Shown one piece after another: positions 1-7,394 of a stretch of 46,791 bases of DNA. The notes below the pieces were generated by a model. The model saw only the letters and a program-made list of their open reading frames with translations. It was not told the origin of the DNA and searched no databases. Location: IMG/VR virus record IMGVR_UViG_3300020478_000923, positions 1 to 46,791 of that record. One strand, given 5' to 3'. Made by a program: the position numbers and the translations under genes. Within the stretch, counting starts at the first letter, position 1. Every line of letters begins with the position of its first letter. Source of the DNA: a virus.

Positions 1-464
1 AAACTTGTGCTACGTTCAGTAATCCAGACTTCTTTAGCACCTTCAGTTTTACTAATAATGCCATCAACTTCATAAGGAGACAAAAATTGACCTTTTTTAA
101 TATTAACAATACATCCAGAATCACACGCTTCTCTAATTAAATCTGTTTGACGGCAAAGAAATGCAGGAATTTGTATTACATCAACTATTCCTGAAATTTT
201 CTTTACTTGATCACGTTCATGAACGTCAGTAAGAATTTTAAGTTTAGGATATTGTGCCTTTATTTCTGCAAAATCTATAAGCGTTTGTTCTAATCCTAAT
301 CCACGCTTACTATTAATACTAGTTCTATTAGCTTTATCAAAACTAGCTTTAAAATAATAATCAAACTCTGTATTATGAGCAGTAGCTTTACAATAATCTA
401 TAACTTTTAGACTATGCTCTAAACTTTCATGCTGACACGGGCCTGCAATTACTTTAAATTTCAT
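1..464 (-). CDS. kdsA: KDO-8-phosphate synthase, N-terminal part (runs off window)
   Basis: This enzyme condenses phosphoenolpyruvate with arabinose-5-phosphate to make KDO-8-phosphate, the precursor of the inner-core sugar of Gram-negative LPS. About 154 codons are present and the C-terminus lies outside the window. Family blocks are seen in order: IAGPC (residues 7-11), FKASFDKANRTS with the substrate-binding Lys, Asp and Asn, LTDVHE, IPAFLCRQTDL, NIKKGQFLSP and WITERSTS. Cys in the AGPC block is typical of the metal-dependent class; metal-independent enzymes such as E. coli KdsA have Asn there. The ATG overlaps the TGA of the upstream gene as ATGA, which suggests coupled translation. It is the last visible gene of the leftward late block, after two glycosyltransferases, so a role in modifying surface sugar is inferred. 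The visible part is intact and active-site residues are kept. Confidence 0.93.
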   Translation of the reverse strand, partial: MKFKVIAGPCQHESLEHSLKVIDYCKATAHNTEFDYYFKASFDKANRTSINSKRGLGLEQTLIDFAEIKAQYPKLKILTDVHERDQVKKISGIVDVIQIPAFLCRQTDLIREACDSGCIVNIKKGQFLSPYEVDGIISKTEGAKEVWITERSTS

Positions 465-1024
465 TTAATAACCTCATAATAATATTTGTCTAATTTTTTC
501 ATTGTATAAATTGAAACTGGTTCTTTTTTAAATTCAAACTCTTGATCAAAAGGTATAATCAGATACTTGCCATCTTCAAATTGGTTAAAATCAAACCGTA
601 ATGTTTTATACAAAATGTTTGGATCATTCTTTCTAGTAATACTAAAACTTAACTTGTTATTAAAACTTACTTTTTGTGATAATAAATTAGATTTAAGATT
701 TCCACCAACACTAATTTTCCAACAAGTATCTTTAATATTTTGGGTTATAGTTAAATCTGCATCTTTTGTTTTTCTAGTAGGTAATTCATATATTAAATCA
801 TTAACATTAAATGAGTCTATATCATCCATTAAATGAGATTTTAATTCATACTTTTTCTTACGTTTAGAATATTCGACACGATAATGAGATAATTGTTCAT
901 GGCCTAATAAAATACCTTCAACATCTTTAATGTTTACTTCAATGTAACTCCCATCTTCCGGTTTATAATTAGGTAATGATAAAAGTTCTCCAGTATCTGG
1001 ATTAAAAACTGCGTAACGTTCCAT
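461..1024 (-). CDS. Hypothetical protein, 187 aa
   Basis: I do not recognise this protein. It is soluble-looking, with no signal peptide or membrane segment. It begins MERYAVFNPDTGE, which reads like a short beta-hairpin, and is rich in Lys, Asp and Tyr, with a mid-section pattern (ITQNIKDTCWKISVGG) suggesting beta-strands. The ATG lies 2 bases beyond the stop of the upstream glycosyltransferase, with AGGT about 10 bases before the start inside that gene. Its stop overlaps the kdsA start. Sitting between a glycosyltransferase and kdsA in one transcript, it could belong to the same surface-sugar or adhesin function, but nothing in the protein itself shows this. Confidence 0.8.
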   Translation of the reverse strand: MERYAVFNPDTGELLSLPNYKPEDGSYIEVNIKDVEGILLGHEQLSHYRVEYSKRKKKYELKSHLMDDIDSFNVNDLIYELPTRKTKDADLTITQNIKDTCWKISVGGNLKSNLLSQKVSFNNKLSFSITRKNDPNILYKTLRFDFNQFEDGKYLIIPFDQEFEFKKEPVSIYTMKKLDKYYYEVIK

Positions 1025-1027
1025 AAT

Positions 1028-1864
1028 TTATATACCTAACCAAGTTCTATACTTTTTAATCTTATCATGTGTAACAAAATCCTTTTCAGTATAATGAAAG
1101 ATTCCTTGTTGCATATGATTTCCAATTTTTAATTTTAAGTCATCTGTCAAATAACTGCCTACACGATCTTGCCATTTACTACTAGCATTTTCCCAACCTT
1201 GTATATACGGTTTCATATGTGTAAAACTTGGGAATAATGTTTTATTATTTGTAATTTTTTTATCACAATCAAGTATTTTAGCAACAATAGATGCACTTAA
1301 ATCTACACTTAAACTTTTTTGATATAATTCTTTAGCATATTTCCCATAAAATAATTCCCAATTATTCATTACTAATTCTAACCATGCATAAAACTCTTGT
1401 GCAAATTTTGACTTTTTAAAATAATGAAATCCTGCATATAAATTAGGTAATTCGTTTACAGTAAATGTTTTACGATAATAATCATTTGTTATACGTTCTC
1501 CTCTATATGTATAAACATTATTAACAAAAAATAAATCGTAATTTTTTAAAAATGCCCACCAATTTTCTAAGTCTTGTAATACTAACATATCAGTATCAAG
1601 AATAATAGTTTCGTCATATGGTGATGCATGATATAATTTCCAACGATTATCTACTTTCCATTCCTTGTTTTCTGCATTATCACTCCAGGGAATTTCTTTT
1701 ATAATATCAAATAGCTTAATATATTTTTCAGGAACAGAATCATTAGTAACTAAACATATATTACATTCTTTTTGAGTTGCTTTTAAACTCATAGCAAGTA
1801 AACACGCTTGTAAAACATAGTCATCCTTACTATTTTGTGCTAAAAATACAAAGCCTTTACTCAT
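1028..1864 (-). CDS. Putative glycosyltransferase (GT-A fold, GT8-like)
   Basis: A 278-aa protein with the layout of a nucleotide-sugar glycosyltransferase. The N-terminal region (VFLAQNSKDDYVLQACLLA) looks like a Rossmann-type sugar-nucleotide binding start, followed by ICLVTND and then the acidic DTD motif at residues 90-92 within PYDETIILDTDMLV. Such DxD motifs bind the metal that holds the nucleotide sugar. A later YAGFHYFKKS block resembles the acceptor side of GT8 enzymes. It is a paralogue of the next gene upstream, sharing PYDET and LD(T/S)D. The two genes overlap by 8 bases (ATGAGTAA), so expression is probably coupled. Donor and acceptor cannot be read from sequence. The target could be host LPS, a phage structural protein or a small molecule. 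Enzyme class is fairly sure, exact activity is not. Confidence 0.7.
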   Translation of the reverse strand: MSKGFVFLAQNSKDDYVLQACLLAMSLKATQKECNICLVTNDSVPEKYIKLFDIIKEIPWSDNAENKEWKVDNRWKLYHASPYDETIILDTDMLVLQDLENWWAFLKNYDLFFVNNVYTYRGERITNDYYRKTFTVNELPNLYAGFHYFKKSKFAQEFYAWLELVMNNWELFYGKYAKELYQKSLSVDLSASIVAKILDCDKKITNNKTLFPSFTHMKPYIQGWENASSKWQDRVGSYLTDDLKLKIGNHMQQGIFHYTEKDFVTHDKIKKYRTWLGI

Positions 1865-2711
1865 TATCTATTATCCTATTAAGACTAAACTTGTTTATTA
1901 CATGAACACTACTTCCTTTTACTTTTAAAGGAGTGTATTCACCTAAGAACTTATCTTTCTGTATTAGAAATAAAAATTGATCTTTTTGTAACTCCCATAA
2001 AATGTCTTTATCACTAGTAAAATACATTTTACCTGGCATTGTATGAGAAAAATTTCCACGTTGATAACCGTTCATTATATGAATTGCAATACTAAACACC
2101 CAATCATTACGGAAAGTGCCTCTATTAATCTGAAAGATACTATTATAGTGTTGCCAATTTTCTTGAATATGTTTTGTTAAATCAAAGAATATTTTATTAG
2201 CTTCTGTTTTTCTAAAAAATACACACGTTGCCCAATAAAAATCAACACTAGTATCACTAATATGAACAAATTGTGCATCATTTCTAAAACCACTCAAATC
2301 ATGTGCTTCTTTAAAAATTAAAAAATCGTGATCTTGTGTAAAACAGTTCTTAAATAAATCATTACTTACAATATAATCGCTATCTAACATCAACGTTTCG
2401 TCATATGGTGTTAAATCATATGCACTAGTTCTTAAATCATTCTTAAATTCTAATTGTTTAAAAACATTAGTACCATCATAATAGCGTTTTCTACTAGGAG
2501 AAGTTGCTAAAGGAACTTCAATTACTTGATCAAAGACTGTTTTATAATCTTTATATGTATCTTTAAGGTAATTAATACTGTCAGTAACTACAGTTGTTGG
2601 AAGATTAAGATAATGTTTAATACGTTTTGCTAAAAAATGTGCTTGTTTAATATAATCTATTTGAGCATTATTTCGAGCAAAGATTAATACACCTTTTTTA
2701 TTTTTGCTCAT
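1857..2711 (-). CDS. Putative glycosyltransferase, paralogue of its neighbour
   Basis: A 284-aa product if started at the ATG at 2709-2711 (MSKNKKGVLIF). An in-frame TTG two codons upstream is possible, but the ATG gives the same MSK start as the paralogue and has a GGGA stretch upstream. The order of motifs matches the downstream paralogue: GVLIFARNN, then TTVVTDS, then PYDETLMLDSD with the DSD metal-binding motif near residues 110-112. The two proteins are clearly diverged in their C-terminal halves, where the acceptor is expected to bind, so they may add sugars to different acceptors. The gene overlaps the 119-aa gene upstream and the other glycosyltransferase downstream. The function is inferred from fold-level motifs only. 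Confidence 0.68.
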   Translation of the reverse strand: MSKNKKGVLIFARNNAQIDYIKQAHFLAKRIKHYLNLPTTVVTDSINYLKDTYKDYKTVFDQVIEVPLATSPSRKRYYDGTNVFKQLEFKNDLRTSAYDLTPYDETLMLDSDYIVSNDLFKNCFTQDHDFLIFKEAHDLSGFRNDAQFVHISDTSVDFYWATCVFFRKTEANKIFFDLTKHIQENWQHYNSIFQINRGTFRNDWVFSIAIHIMNGYQRGNFSHTMPGKMYFTSDKDILWELQKDQFLFLIQKDKFLGEYTPLKVKGSSVHVINKFSLNRIIDNE

Positions 2712-3057
2712 AATCAACTAATCCCGACACGGTCCTTTTAGTACGAATTTTTTCATACTCTGTTTGATACTCATTAGTTGCAGTAAAATAGATATCCATA
2801 ATATCGTCAAAGAACTTAATTAAATCTTTAATTTTAATCGGAGTGTCATTATCGTCAAGTAATACTATATCTGAATCGTTGCCTTTACTAATAAGCATAC
2901 TCACAAAAGTAATTAATTCTTTAGTAACTGCGAATTGACCGCCATTAAAATAATGTACAGCACTTTGATAGTATTTTTCTTTTAAAACACGCTTTTGGTT
3001 ATTAAGCGTTACCATATAATTAGAAAAATCTAATGCTTTGGATAATCGCTCATCCAT
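2698..3057 (-). CDS. Conserved-looking phage hypothetical protein, 119 aa
   Basis: A small acidic, mostly helical protein (MDERLSKALDFSNYMVTLNNQ) with no membrane segment or recognised domain. The middle section IVLLDDNDTPIKIKDLIKFFD may be a short beta-hairpin followed by a helix. A good AGGAG ribosome-binding site lies about 7 bases before the ATG. It sits between the tail adhesin genes and the glycosyltransferases and its 3' end overlaps the first glycosyltransferase. A role as an adhesin-assembly helper would fit the position (T4-type tail fibres often need chaperones), but this is a guess from context, not from a motif. Confidence 0.75.
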   Translation of the reverse strand: MDERLSKALDFSNYMVTLNNQKRVLKEKYYQSAVHYFNGGQFAVTKELITFVSMLISKGNDSDIVLLDDNDTPIKIKDLIKFFDDIMDIYFTATNEYQTEYEKIRTKRTVSGLVDYEQK

Positions 3058-3080
3058 AACTTTCTCCTATAATTATGCTA

Positions 3081-3088
3081 TATTTACA
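3081..3088 (-). promoter_or_regulatory. Weak candidate late promoter (TGTAAATA)
   Basis: On the minus strand TGTAAATA lies in the only sizeable gap (56 bases) between the adhesin genes and the 119-aa gene. It matches the T4 late -10 element TATAAATA at 6 of 8 positions and sits about 24 bases before the start codon. T4 late promoters have no -35 box, so this short match is all there is to judge by. Confidence 0.3.
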
Positions 3089-3113
3089 GGAAAAATACTT
3101 TGGAGAGTTTAAA

Positions 3114-4019
3114 TTAGGTTAAATTAGAACCAGCGTCGTTGGCGTGAGTTGGTGTTGGAACCGAAACATTTACACCAGTTGCACGGAATTGAGAAACTAT
3201 ACTTGTAAGTGTACCTTTAACTGTTTCATCAACTGGAAAACCTGGATCTGTAGGATCATCATCATTAAAATTAATTCTAAATGTTAAAATATCAGGATTA
3301 ACTGCTACATTACCTTTTACTTCGATAATATAATGGTTTTCTGTATACTGCCCTGATCCTTGTTTATCAAAAATTGTTTGGTAAGTGGTAGTAACATCAA
3401 AATAACCAATGTTTGATCCTGTTCCTGATCCTGTTGCTGATGTGTCTGTATAATTAAATTTTACTGTTTGCATATTAGATAGTATTGTAGCCCAATTAAT
3501 TGTTTTAGCTTCAGTACCTGTAAATGCAATATTTGCCGAAAAACGAATTTCACCACCGGAGTTAAAAAAATGTCTGGCATGATTACTATCAGTAAATGAA
3601 ACATTTACTATATGATCAAGTTGACCATCCCATGGATTAGTATATTGACCTTGAACACCAGCTTCTGCTGTACCTTGGTTAACGTCAATTAAAAATCTTT
3701 CATTTTCAAGTGTAGTAGTTAAACTTTCATATTGGGCAACACCTTTTTTATTAACAGTATTACTATCTTCAATTACATCAGTTTGGACAATAAGAGCAAT
3801 ACTACTTGGTGCTAAATTTGTTTGGTGTTTTCTACCTGCTGAAAGATCGTCAAAAAGTAATGACATATGAGTTGCTGTAACTTTTTCGTTTGTAGCAACT
3901 TGTGAACTATTCAAGGATTGCCCGTATCCTTCATCACCTGATCCTGTACCCATAATTGTCGCAACACGACTTTGTAAATTGTTGTACCGTGCCGCTGTGA
4001 TTATATCACCAACTGCCAT
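3114..4019 (-). CDS. Putative virion protein of the tail-adhesin cluster, 301 aa
   Basis: The protein begins MAVGDIITAARYNNLQSRV and continues with a Gly/Ser/Thr-rich body made mainly of predicted beta-strands (for example IRFSANIAFTG, YFDVTTTYQTIFD), the composition of a phage tail or fibre component. I know of similar starts in marine T4-type phage structural proteins but cannot name a T4 counterpart. It lies 3 bases downstream of an adhesin gene, with AAAGGT about 8 bases before the ATG. There is no signal peptide, membrane segment or catalytic motif. It may be a fibre tip, a fibre-associated capping protein or a minor baseplate protein. The virion assignment rests on composition and neighbours. 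Confidence 0.7.
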   Translation of the reverse strand: MAVGDIITAARYNNLQSRVATIMGTGSGDEGYGQSLNSSQVATNEKVTATHMSLLFDDLSAGRKHQTNLAPSSIALIVQTDVIEDSNTVNKKGVAQYESLTTTLENERFLIDVNQGTAEAGVQGQYTNPWDGQLDHIVNVSFTDSNHARHFFNSGGEIRFSANIAFTGTEAKTINWATILSNMQTVKFNYTDTSATGSGTGSNIGYFDVTTTYQTIFDKQGSGQYTENHYIIEVKGNVAVNPDILTFRINFNDDDPTDPGFPVDETVKGTLTSIVSQFRATGVNVSVPTPTHANDAGSNLT

Positions 4020-4022
4020 AAT

Positions 4023-5528
4023 TTATACCTTTAATATACATTCAACTAGTTTCTCTGAAACACTAGTATTTGATTCGAGGGCAACGCCTACTATTAATGC
4101 ACCATTTTCAATTACAGTAGTAGCTGTACCTTTTACACCTGCATAAAGACTCTGGCCTTTGACTACTGCTCCAACTACTCTTACTGGAACTCGTCCTTTA
4201 AGTGCAACATTTTGGCCATCAGCATCTGCATTCATTAAATACGCTGGATTTTCACTAATAACACCAACTGGCGCTGGTGCAACAAATCCCAATGCTTTAT
4301 CTTCGTTTGTTACATCACATTCTGTAAGCTCTGTACTGGCATCTTCACTAACTGCAACTACTGTACCATAGTCGTATACTTTGTCAGTTGTATATTTTTC
4401 TGCCAAGTCAGCGTATTGTGCCGCTGTAGCTGTTCCAGTAAATAGATTTGCAAATAAATTCCCGCTACCATCCCTAACTGCTACAGTATTATTAGTTGCG
4501 GCAGTATCTGCTGATCTAAAATTAGCACCTACTTTAAGTGTTTCAGCTTGTGAAGCCAACCCAGTAAATGCTGTTGCATGAACACTTGCAAATTTTAATG
4601 ATGATGTTCCTAAAGTAAACGTATCCGTTGTTGGAGGAAACATACCTGTAGCATCCATTGTAAGAGGCTCTTTAACATTTCCTAACGCATCGTCTAATTT
4701 AAACTTAATTTTTGTACCAACCTGGTTTTGTATTACACCTTCATTATCATTTTCGATGTAAATCTTCATGTCATTGGAGTCACCAATGGCTATACCAGCG
4801 TCTGCAAACGTTGTTAATGAAGTAAATGCTCCTGATCCTGCAAGAGCAAAATCTGTATCTGATTTACCATTTAACTTTAATGAGTTACTTGCTGTTCCCC
4901 AGTAATAATCTGTTGAACTAGTAACACCGCCTGTAGCATTAGTAGTATTACGTAATGTAGTACCCTTCTTAATATTGTCAAATCCTGTAATAGTATTGCT
5001 TGGATCTGTTGCATCAATAGTAAATGCTACCGAACTTATAATGAAAATTACTTCATCATTAACTGTAGCGGCAATAATAATTCTGTTTACACTATTTGTA
5101 TCACGTACAGATCTTGTTACCATCTGTGAAACTGTAGCGCCAATACCTTGAGGTCCAATTAGAACATAACCTGTTCCATTATAAGCATATAATTGTTCAT
5201 TAGCTGAGTCAAACCATAGGTCACCAGTGGCTAATCCTGCTGGCGCAGTTGTGGCAACTTCTGCACCGCCTGTTGTACGGAACTTGGTCCCGTCATAAAA
5301 TTTTAATTTTCTTGAAGTGGCATCATACCAAATTTGTCCTGAAATTGCTTTTGGTGGCTGAGCCGCACCGCTAAAATTCTCTAATAAGTGTAGAAAATTT
5401 TCATTCTGAATTTCGCCGTATCCGGCATAGTTCTTACCTACTAATTTGATATCAGTAGTTTGATCAACTGTACCGTCTTCTACGACTACTAGTGTTACAC
5501 CACTGTATCTATCTATTGTATATGCCAT
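4023..5528 (-). CDS. Tail adhesin with repeated N-terminal module and G2-peptidase-like C-terminus
   Basis: A 501-aa protein, third of three tandem paralogues in transcription order. The first 125 residues hold the shared attachment module, with NFLHLLENFSG, GQIWYDATSRKLKFYDG and a second copy of that unit, GDLWFDSANEQLYAYNG. The middle is a beta-rich stalk. The C-terminus (YADLAEKYTTD, then GVISENPAYLMN, then VALKGRVPVRVVG) resembles the intramolecular-chaperone/peptidase G2-type domain that ends many phage fibres and may cleave itself after folding. The likely role is host-surface recognition at the baseplate. A strong AGGGG precedes the ATG and a late-promoter match lies upstream. The fibre role is well supported, self-cleavage is only inferred. 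Confidence 0.8.
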   Translation of the reverse strand: MAYTIDRYSGVTLVVVEDGTVDQTTDIKLVGKNYAGYGEIQNENFLHLLENFSGAAQPPKAISGQIWYDATSRKLKFYDGTKFRTTGGAEVATTAPAGLATGDLWFDSANEQLYAYNGTGYVLIGPQGIGATVSQMVTRSVRDTNSVNRIIIAATVNDEVIFIISSVAFTIDATDPSNTITGFDNIKKGTTLRNTTNATGGVTSSTDYYWGTASNSLKLNGKSDTDFALAGSGAFTSLTTFADAGIAIGDSNDMKIYIENDNEGVIQNQVGTKIKFKLDDALGNVKEPLTMDATGMFPPTTDTFTLGTSSLKFASVHATAFTGLASQAETLKVGANFRSADTAATNNTVAVRDGSGNLFANLFTGTATAAQYADLAEKYTTDKVYDYGTVVAVSEDASTELTECDVTNEDKALGFVAPAPVGVISENPAYLMNADADGQNVALKGRVPVRVVGAVVKGQSLYAGVKGTATTVIENGALIVGVALESNTSVSEKLVECILKV

Positions 5529-5548
5529 ATGTTAACCCCTGTTAATTA

Positions 5549-5556
5549 TATTTATC
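5549..5556 (-). promoter_or_regulatory. Late promoter match GATAAATA
   Basis: On the minus strand GATAAATA, 7 of 8 bases of the T4 late element TATAAATA, lies in the 33-base gap between two adhesin genes. It is about 20 bases before the ATG of the 501-aa adhesin and upstream of its AGGGG ribosome-binding site. It would let the last adhesin and the genes behind it be transcribed separately by gp55-programmed polymerase. The same GATAAATA form occurs in front of the tape-measure gene. Confidence 0.55.
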
Positions 5557-5561
5557 GTTTA

Positions 5562-7394
5562 TTACCATAAACCGCCGCTGGAGCCTCTATCAGACTCAAA
5601 CACCCATGTATTACCCGCTACGATAAATCGCTTTAATCCTCTAGTTACATTTGTTTGTACTGTACCTGTTGCGTTTGCTATTCCAAAATCCTGTATAACT
5701 GATTCGTTTTGTACACCATTTGAATCAACAGCTATTAATGATTTGTTTATATACCCAGGATTCCCAGCATTTGAATCTTGAAAACTAATATTCTGTACCG
5801 TTGCTCCTGATACTGAAGAACATATTACATAAGCATACGATCCAGTCTTTTTATTCGCCGCTGGATATATATCTTCAATTATTGTGGCAATTTGTGCATT
5901 TGTAAGTGATCCTGGATCTATAGTCAAAATAACAGGCTCATCAGCAATTTTATCGTCAACATAAACTTTAGTTGCCGCATCTTGATCAGATGTAGGATTC
6001 GCTAATCCCGAAATTCTCTGGTTATTTGTAATAGTAATAGCACCATTACTAGTAATTTGTAAACTAGCTGTACCAGTTGAAATTGCGTTACCGTTAAGAG
6101 TAATATCATCAACACTTAACGTAGTAAGTGTACCTATTTGTGTTAACCCTAACGCCTGTGTTACTGTTGATCCTATTTCAGTTTTGTTTAATACTTCTGC
6201 ACCATCAACTTTATAACCTTTAGTTGCGGCTAGATCAAAATTTTCTGAACTAGTCCATGCTTGAGTAGAATTCTTCCATAATAACTCTTTATCTACTTGT
6301 GAAGATTTAAGTATAATACCACCGCCATCTACTCCAGCATTATTAAGTACTGTACTATCACTTGTTATTGCTAGTTCAATATTCTTATCTTCTACCCTTA
6401 AATTCTGTACTTCAATATTAAATTGGGAACCGCCTATTAAAAAGTCTCCATCAACTTTCATATCTCCGCCAACATGAAGTGCATATTGTGGCGTTGATTG
6501 GAATACCCCAAAGTGTGAATTTGTTGTATCAACTACAAGAGCATCAACAAACCCAGTTGGCTTTCTAACTCTAACTTTCCAGTCATGATTTGATAATTGA
6601 TTCTCACTAACAAAAGATGTGCCTACAACTTTTAAAATATTATTTTGTGCTAATCCAATTGTAAGGCCGCCGGAATTTTGTACAGTTAATGTTCCAGTTG
6701 TAGTTGCTGAAGCATCTGCTGGTAAAAATTGTGCCGCTGACTTAACATTGCCATTAGCATCTCTTAATGCACTGGCTTGATCTGCAACACCTCTGTATCT
6801 AAAATCAGCAAGAGCAACAGGCGTAAATCCTTTTTTAATGACTCCAGTTATACCAGAAATAGTATATCCTACTGCTGGTGTAAATTCTGTATTACTCCAT
6901 ACACCTACAATAGTTCCTGCAATAAAATATTTCATTACAACTTGACTATTATTAAATGTATCTATTAAAGTAACAACTTCAAATCCACTTTTACCTTGTG
7001 CTTTACTATATATTGGTCCAGCTAATTCTAAATCACTTCCATCATAAAAATGAAGTTGATTTTTATCACTGTCAATCCAAAGGTCACCTGCAACTAATGT
7101 ACTCGGTTGCTGTGCTTGTACAGACGGTGCACCACTTGTTCTAAAACCAGTACCATCATAAACTTTTACTCGTTGCGATGATGTGTCGTACCATAGCTGG
7201 CCTTTTAATGGATTACTAGGAGCAGAAGACTTCGCAAAGTTCTCTAGCATCTTAATTAAATTTTCATTTAATGCTTCACCAAACCCTGAATAGTTTTTAC
7301 CTATTAAAGAAATATCACTTGTAGTAGTATCTAATTGGCCGTCAACTAAATCAACTAATAAGGTTCCGTCTGTTTTGTTTAATTTATAACTCAT
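5562..7394 (-). CDS. Tail adhesin/fibre paralogue, 610 aa
   Basis: The second of three tandem adhesin genes. The start at 7392-7394 (MSYKLNKTDG) is chosen because AGAGGT lies about 6 bases before it and the ATG overlaps the previous stop as TAATG; an in-frame start 8 codons earlier would lack this. Residues 1-130 carry the shared module: ISLIGKNYSGFGE, NENLIKMLENFA, GQLWYDTSSQRVKVYDG, GDLWIDSDKNQLHFYDG. After a beta-rich stalk (VQNSGGLTIGLAQNN, LRVEDKNIELAI) comes a distinct C-terminal domain (about residues 490-610, LTIDPGSLTNAQIATIIEDI to the end) that the other two do not share. I infer that this tip gives a different binding specificity. No enzyme motif is seen. Confidence 0.78.
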   Translation of the reverse strand: MSYKLNKTDGTLLVDLVDGQLDTTTSDISLIGKNYSGFGEALNENLIKMLENFAKSSAPSNPLKGQLWYDTSSQRVKVYDGTGFRTSGAPSVQAQQPSTLVAGDLWIDSDKNQLHFYDGSDLELAGPIYSKAQGKSGFEVVTLIDTFNNSQVVMKYFIAGTIVGVWSNTEFTPAVGYTISGITGVIKKGFTPVALADFRYRGVADQASALRDANGNVKSAAQFLPADASATTTGTLTVQNSGGLTIGLAQNNILKVVGTSFVSENQLSNHDWKVRVRKPTGFVDALVVDTTNSHFGVFQSTPQYALHVGGDMKVDGDFLIGGSQFNIEVQNLRVEDKNIELAITSDSTVLNNAGVDGGGIILKSSQVDKELLWKNSTQAWTSSENFDLAATKGYKVDGAEVLNKTEIGSTVTQALGLTQIGTLTTLSVDDITLNGNAISTGTASLQITSNGAITITNNQRISGLANPTSDQDAATKVYVDDKIADEPVILTIDPGSLTNAQIATIIEDIYPAANKKTGSYAYVICSSVSGATVQNISFQDSNAGNPGYINKSLIAVDSNGVQNESVIQDFGIANATGTVQTNVTRGLKRFIVAGNTWVFESDRGSSGGLW

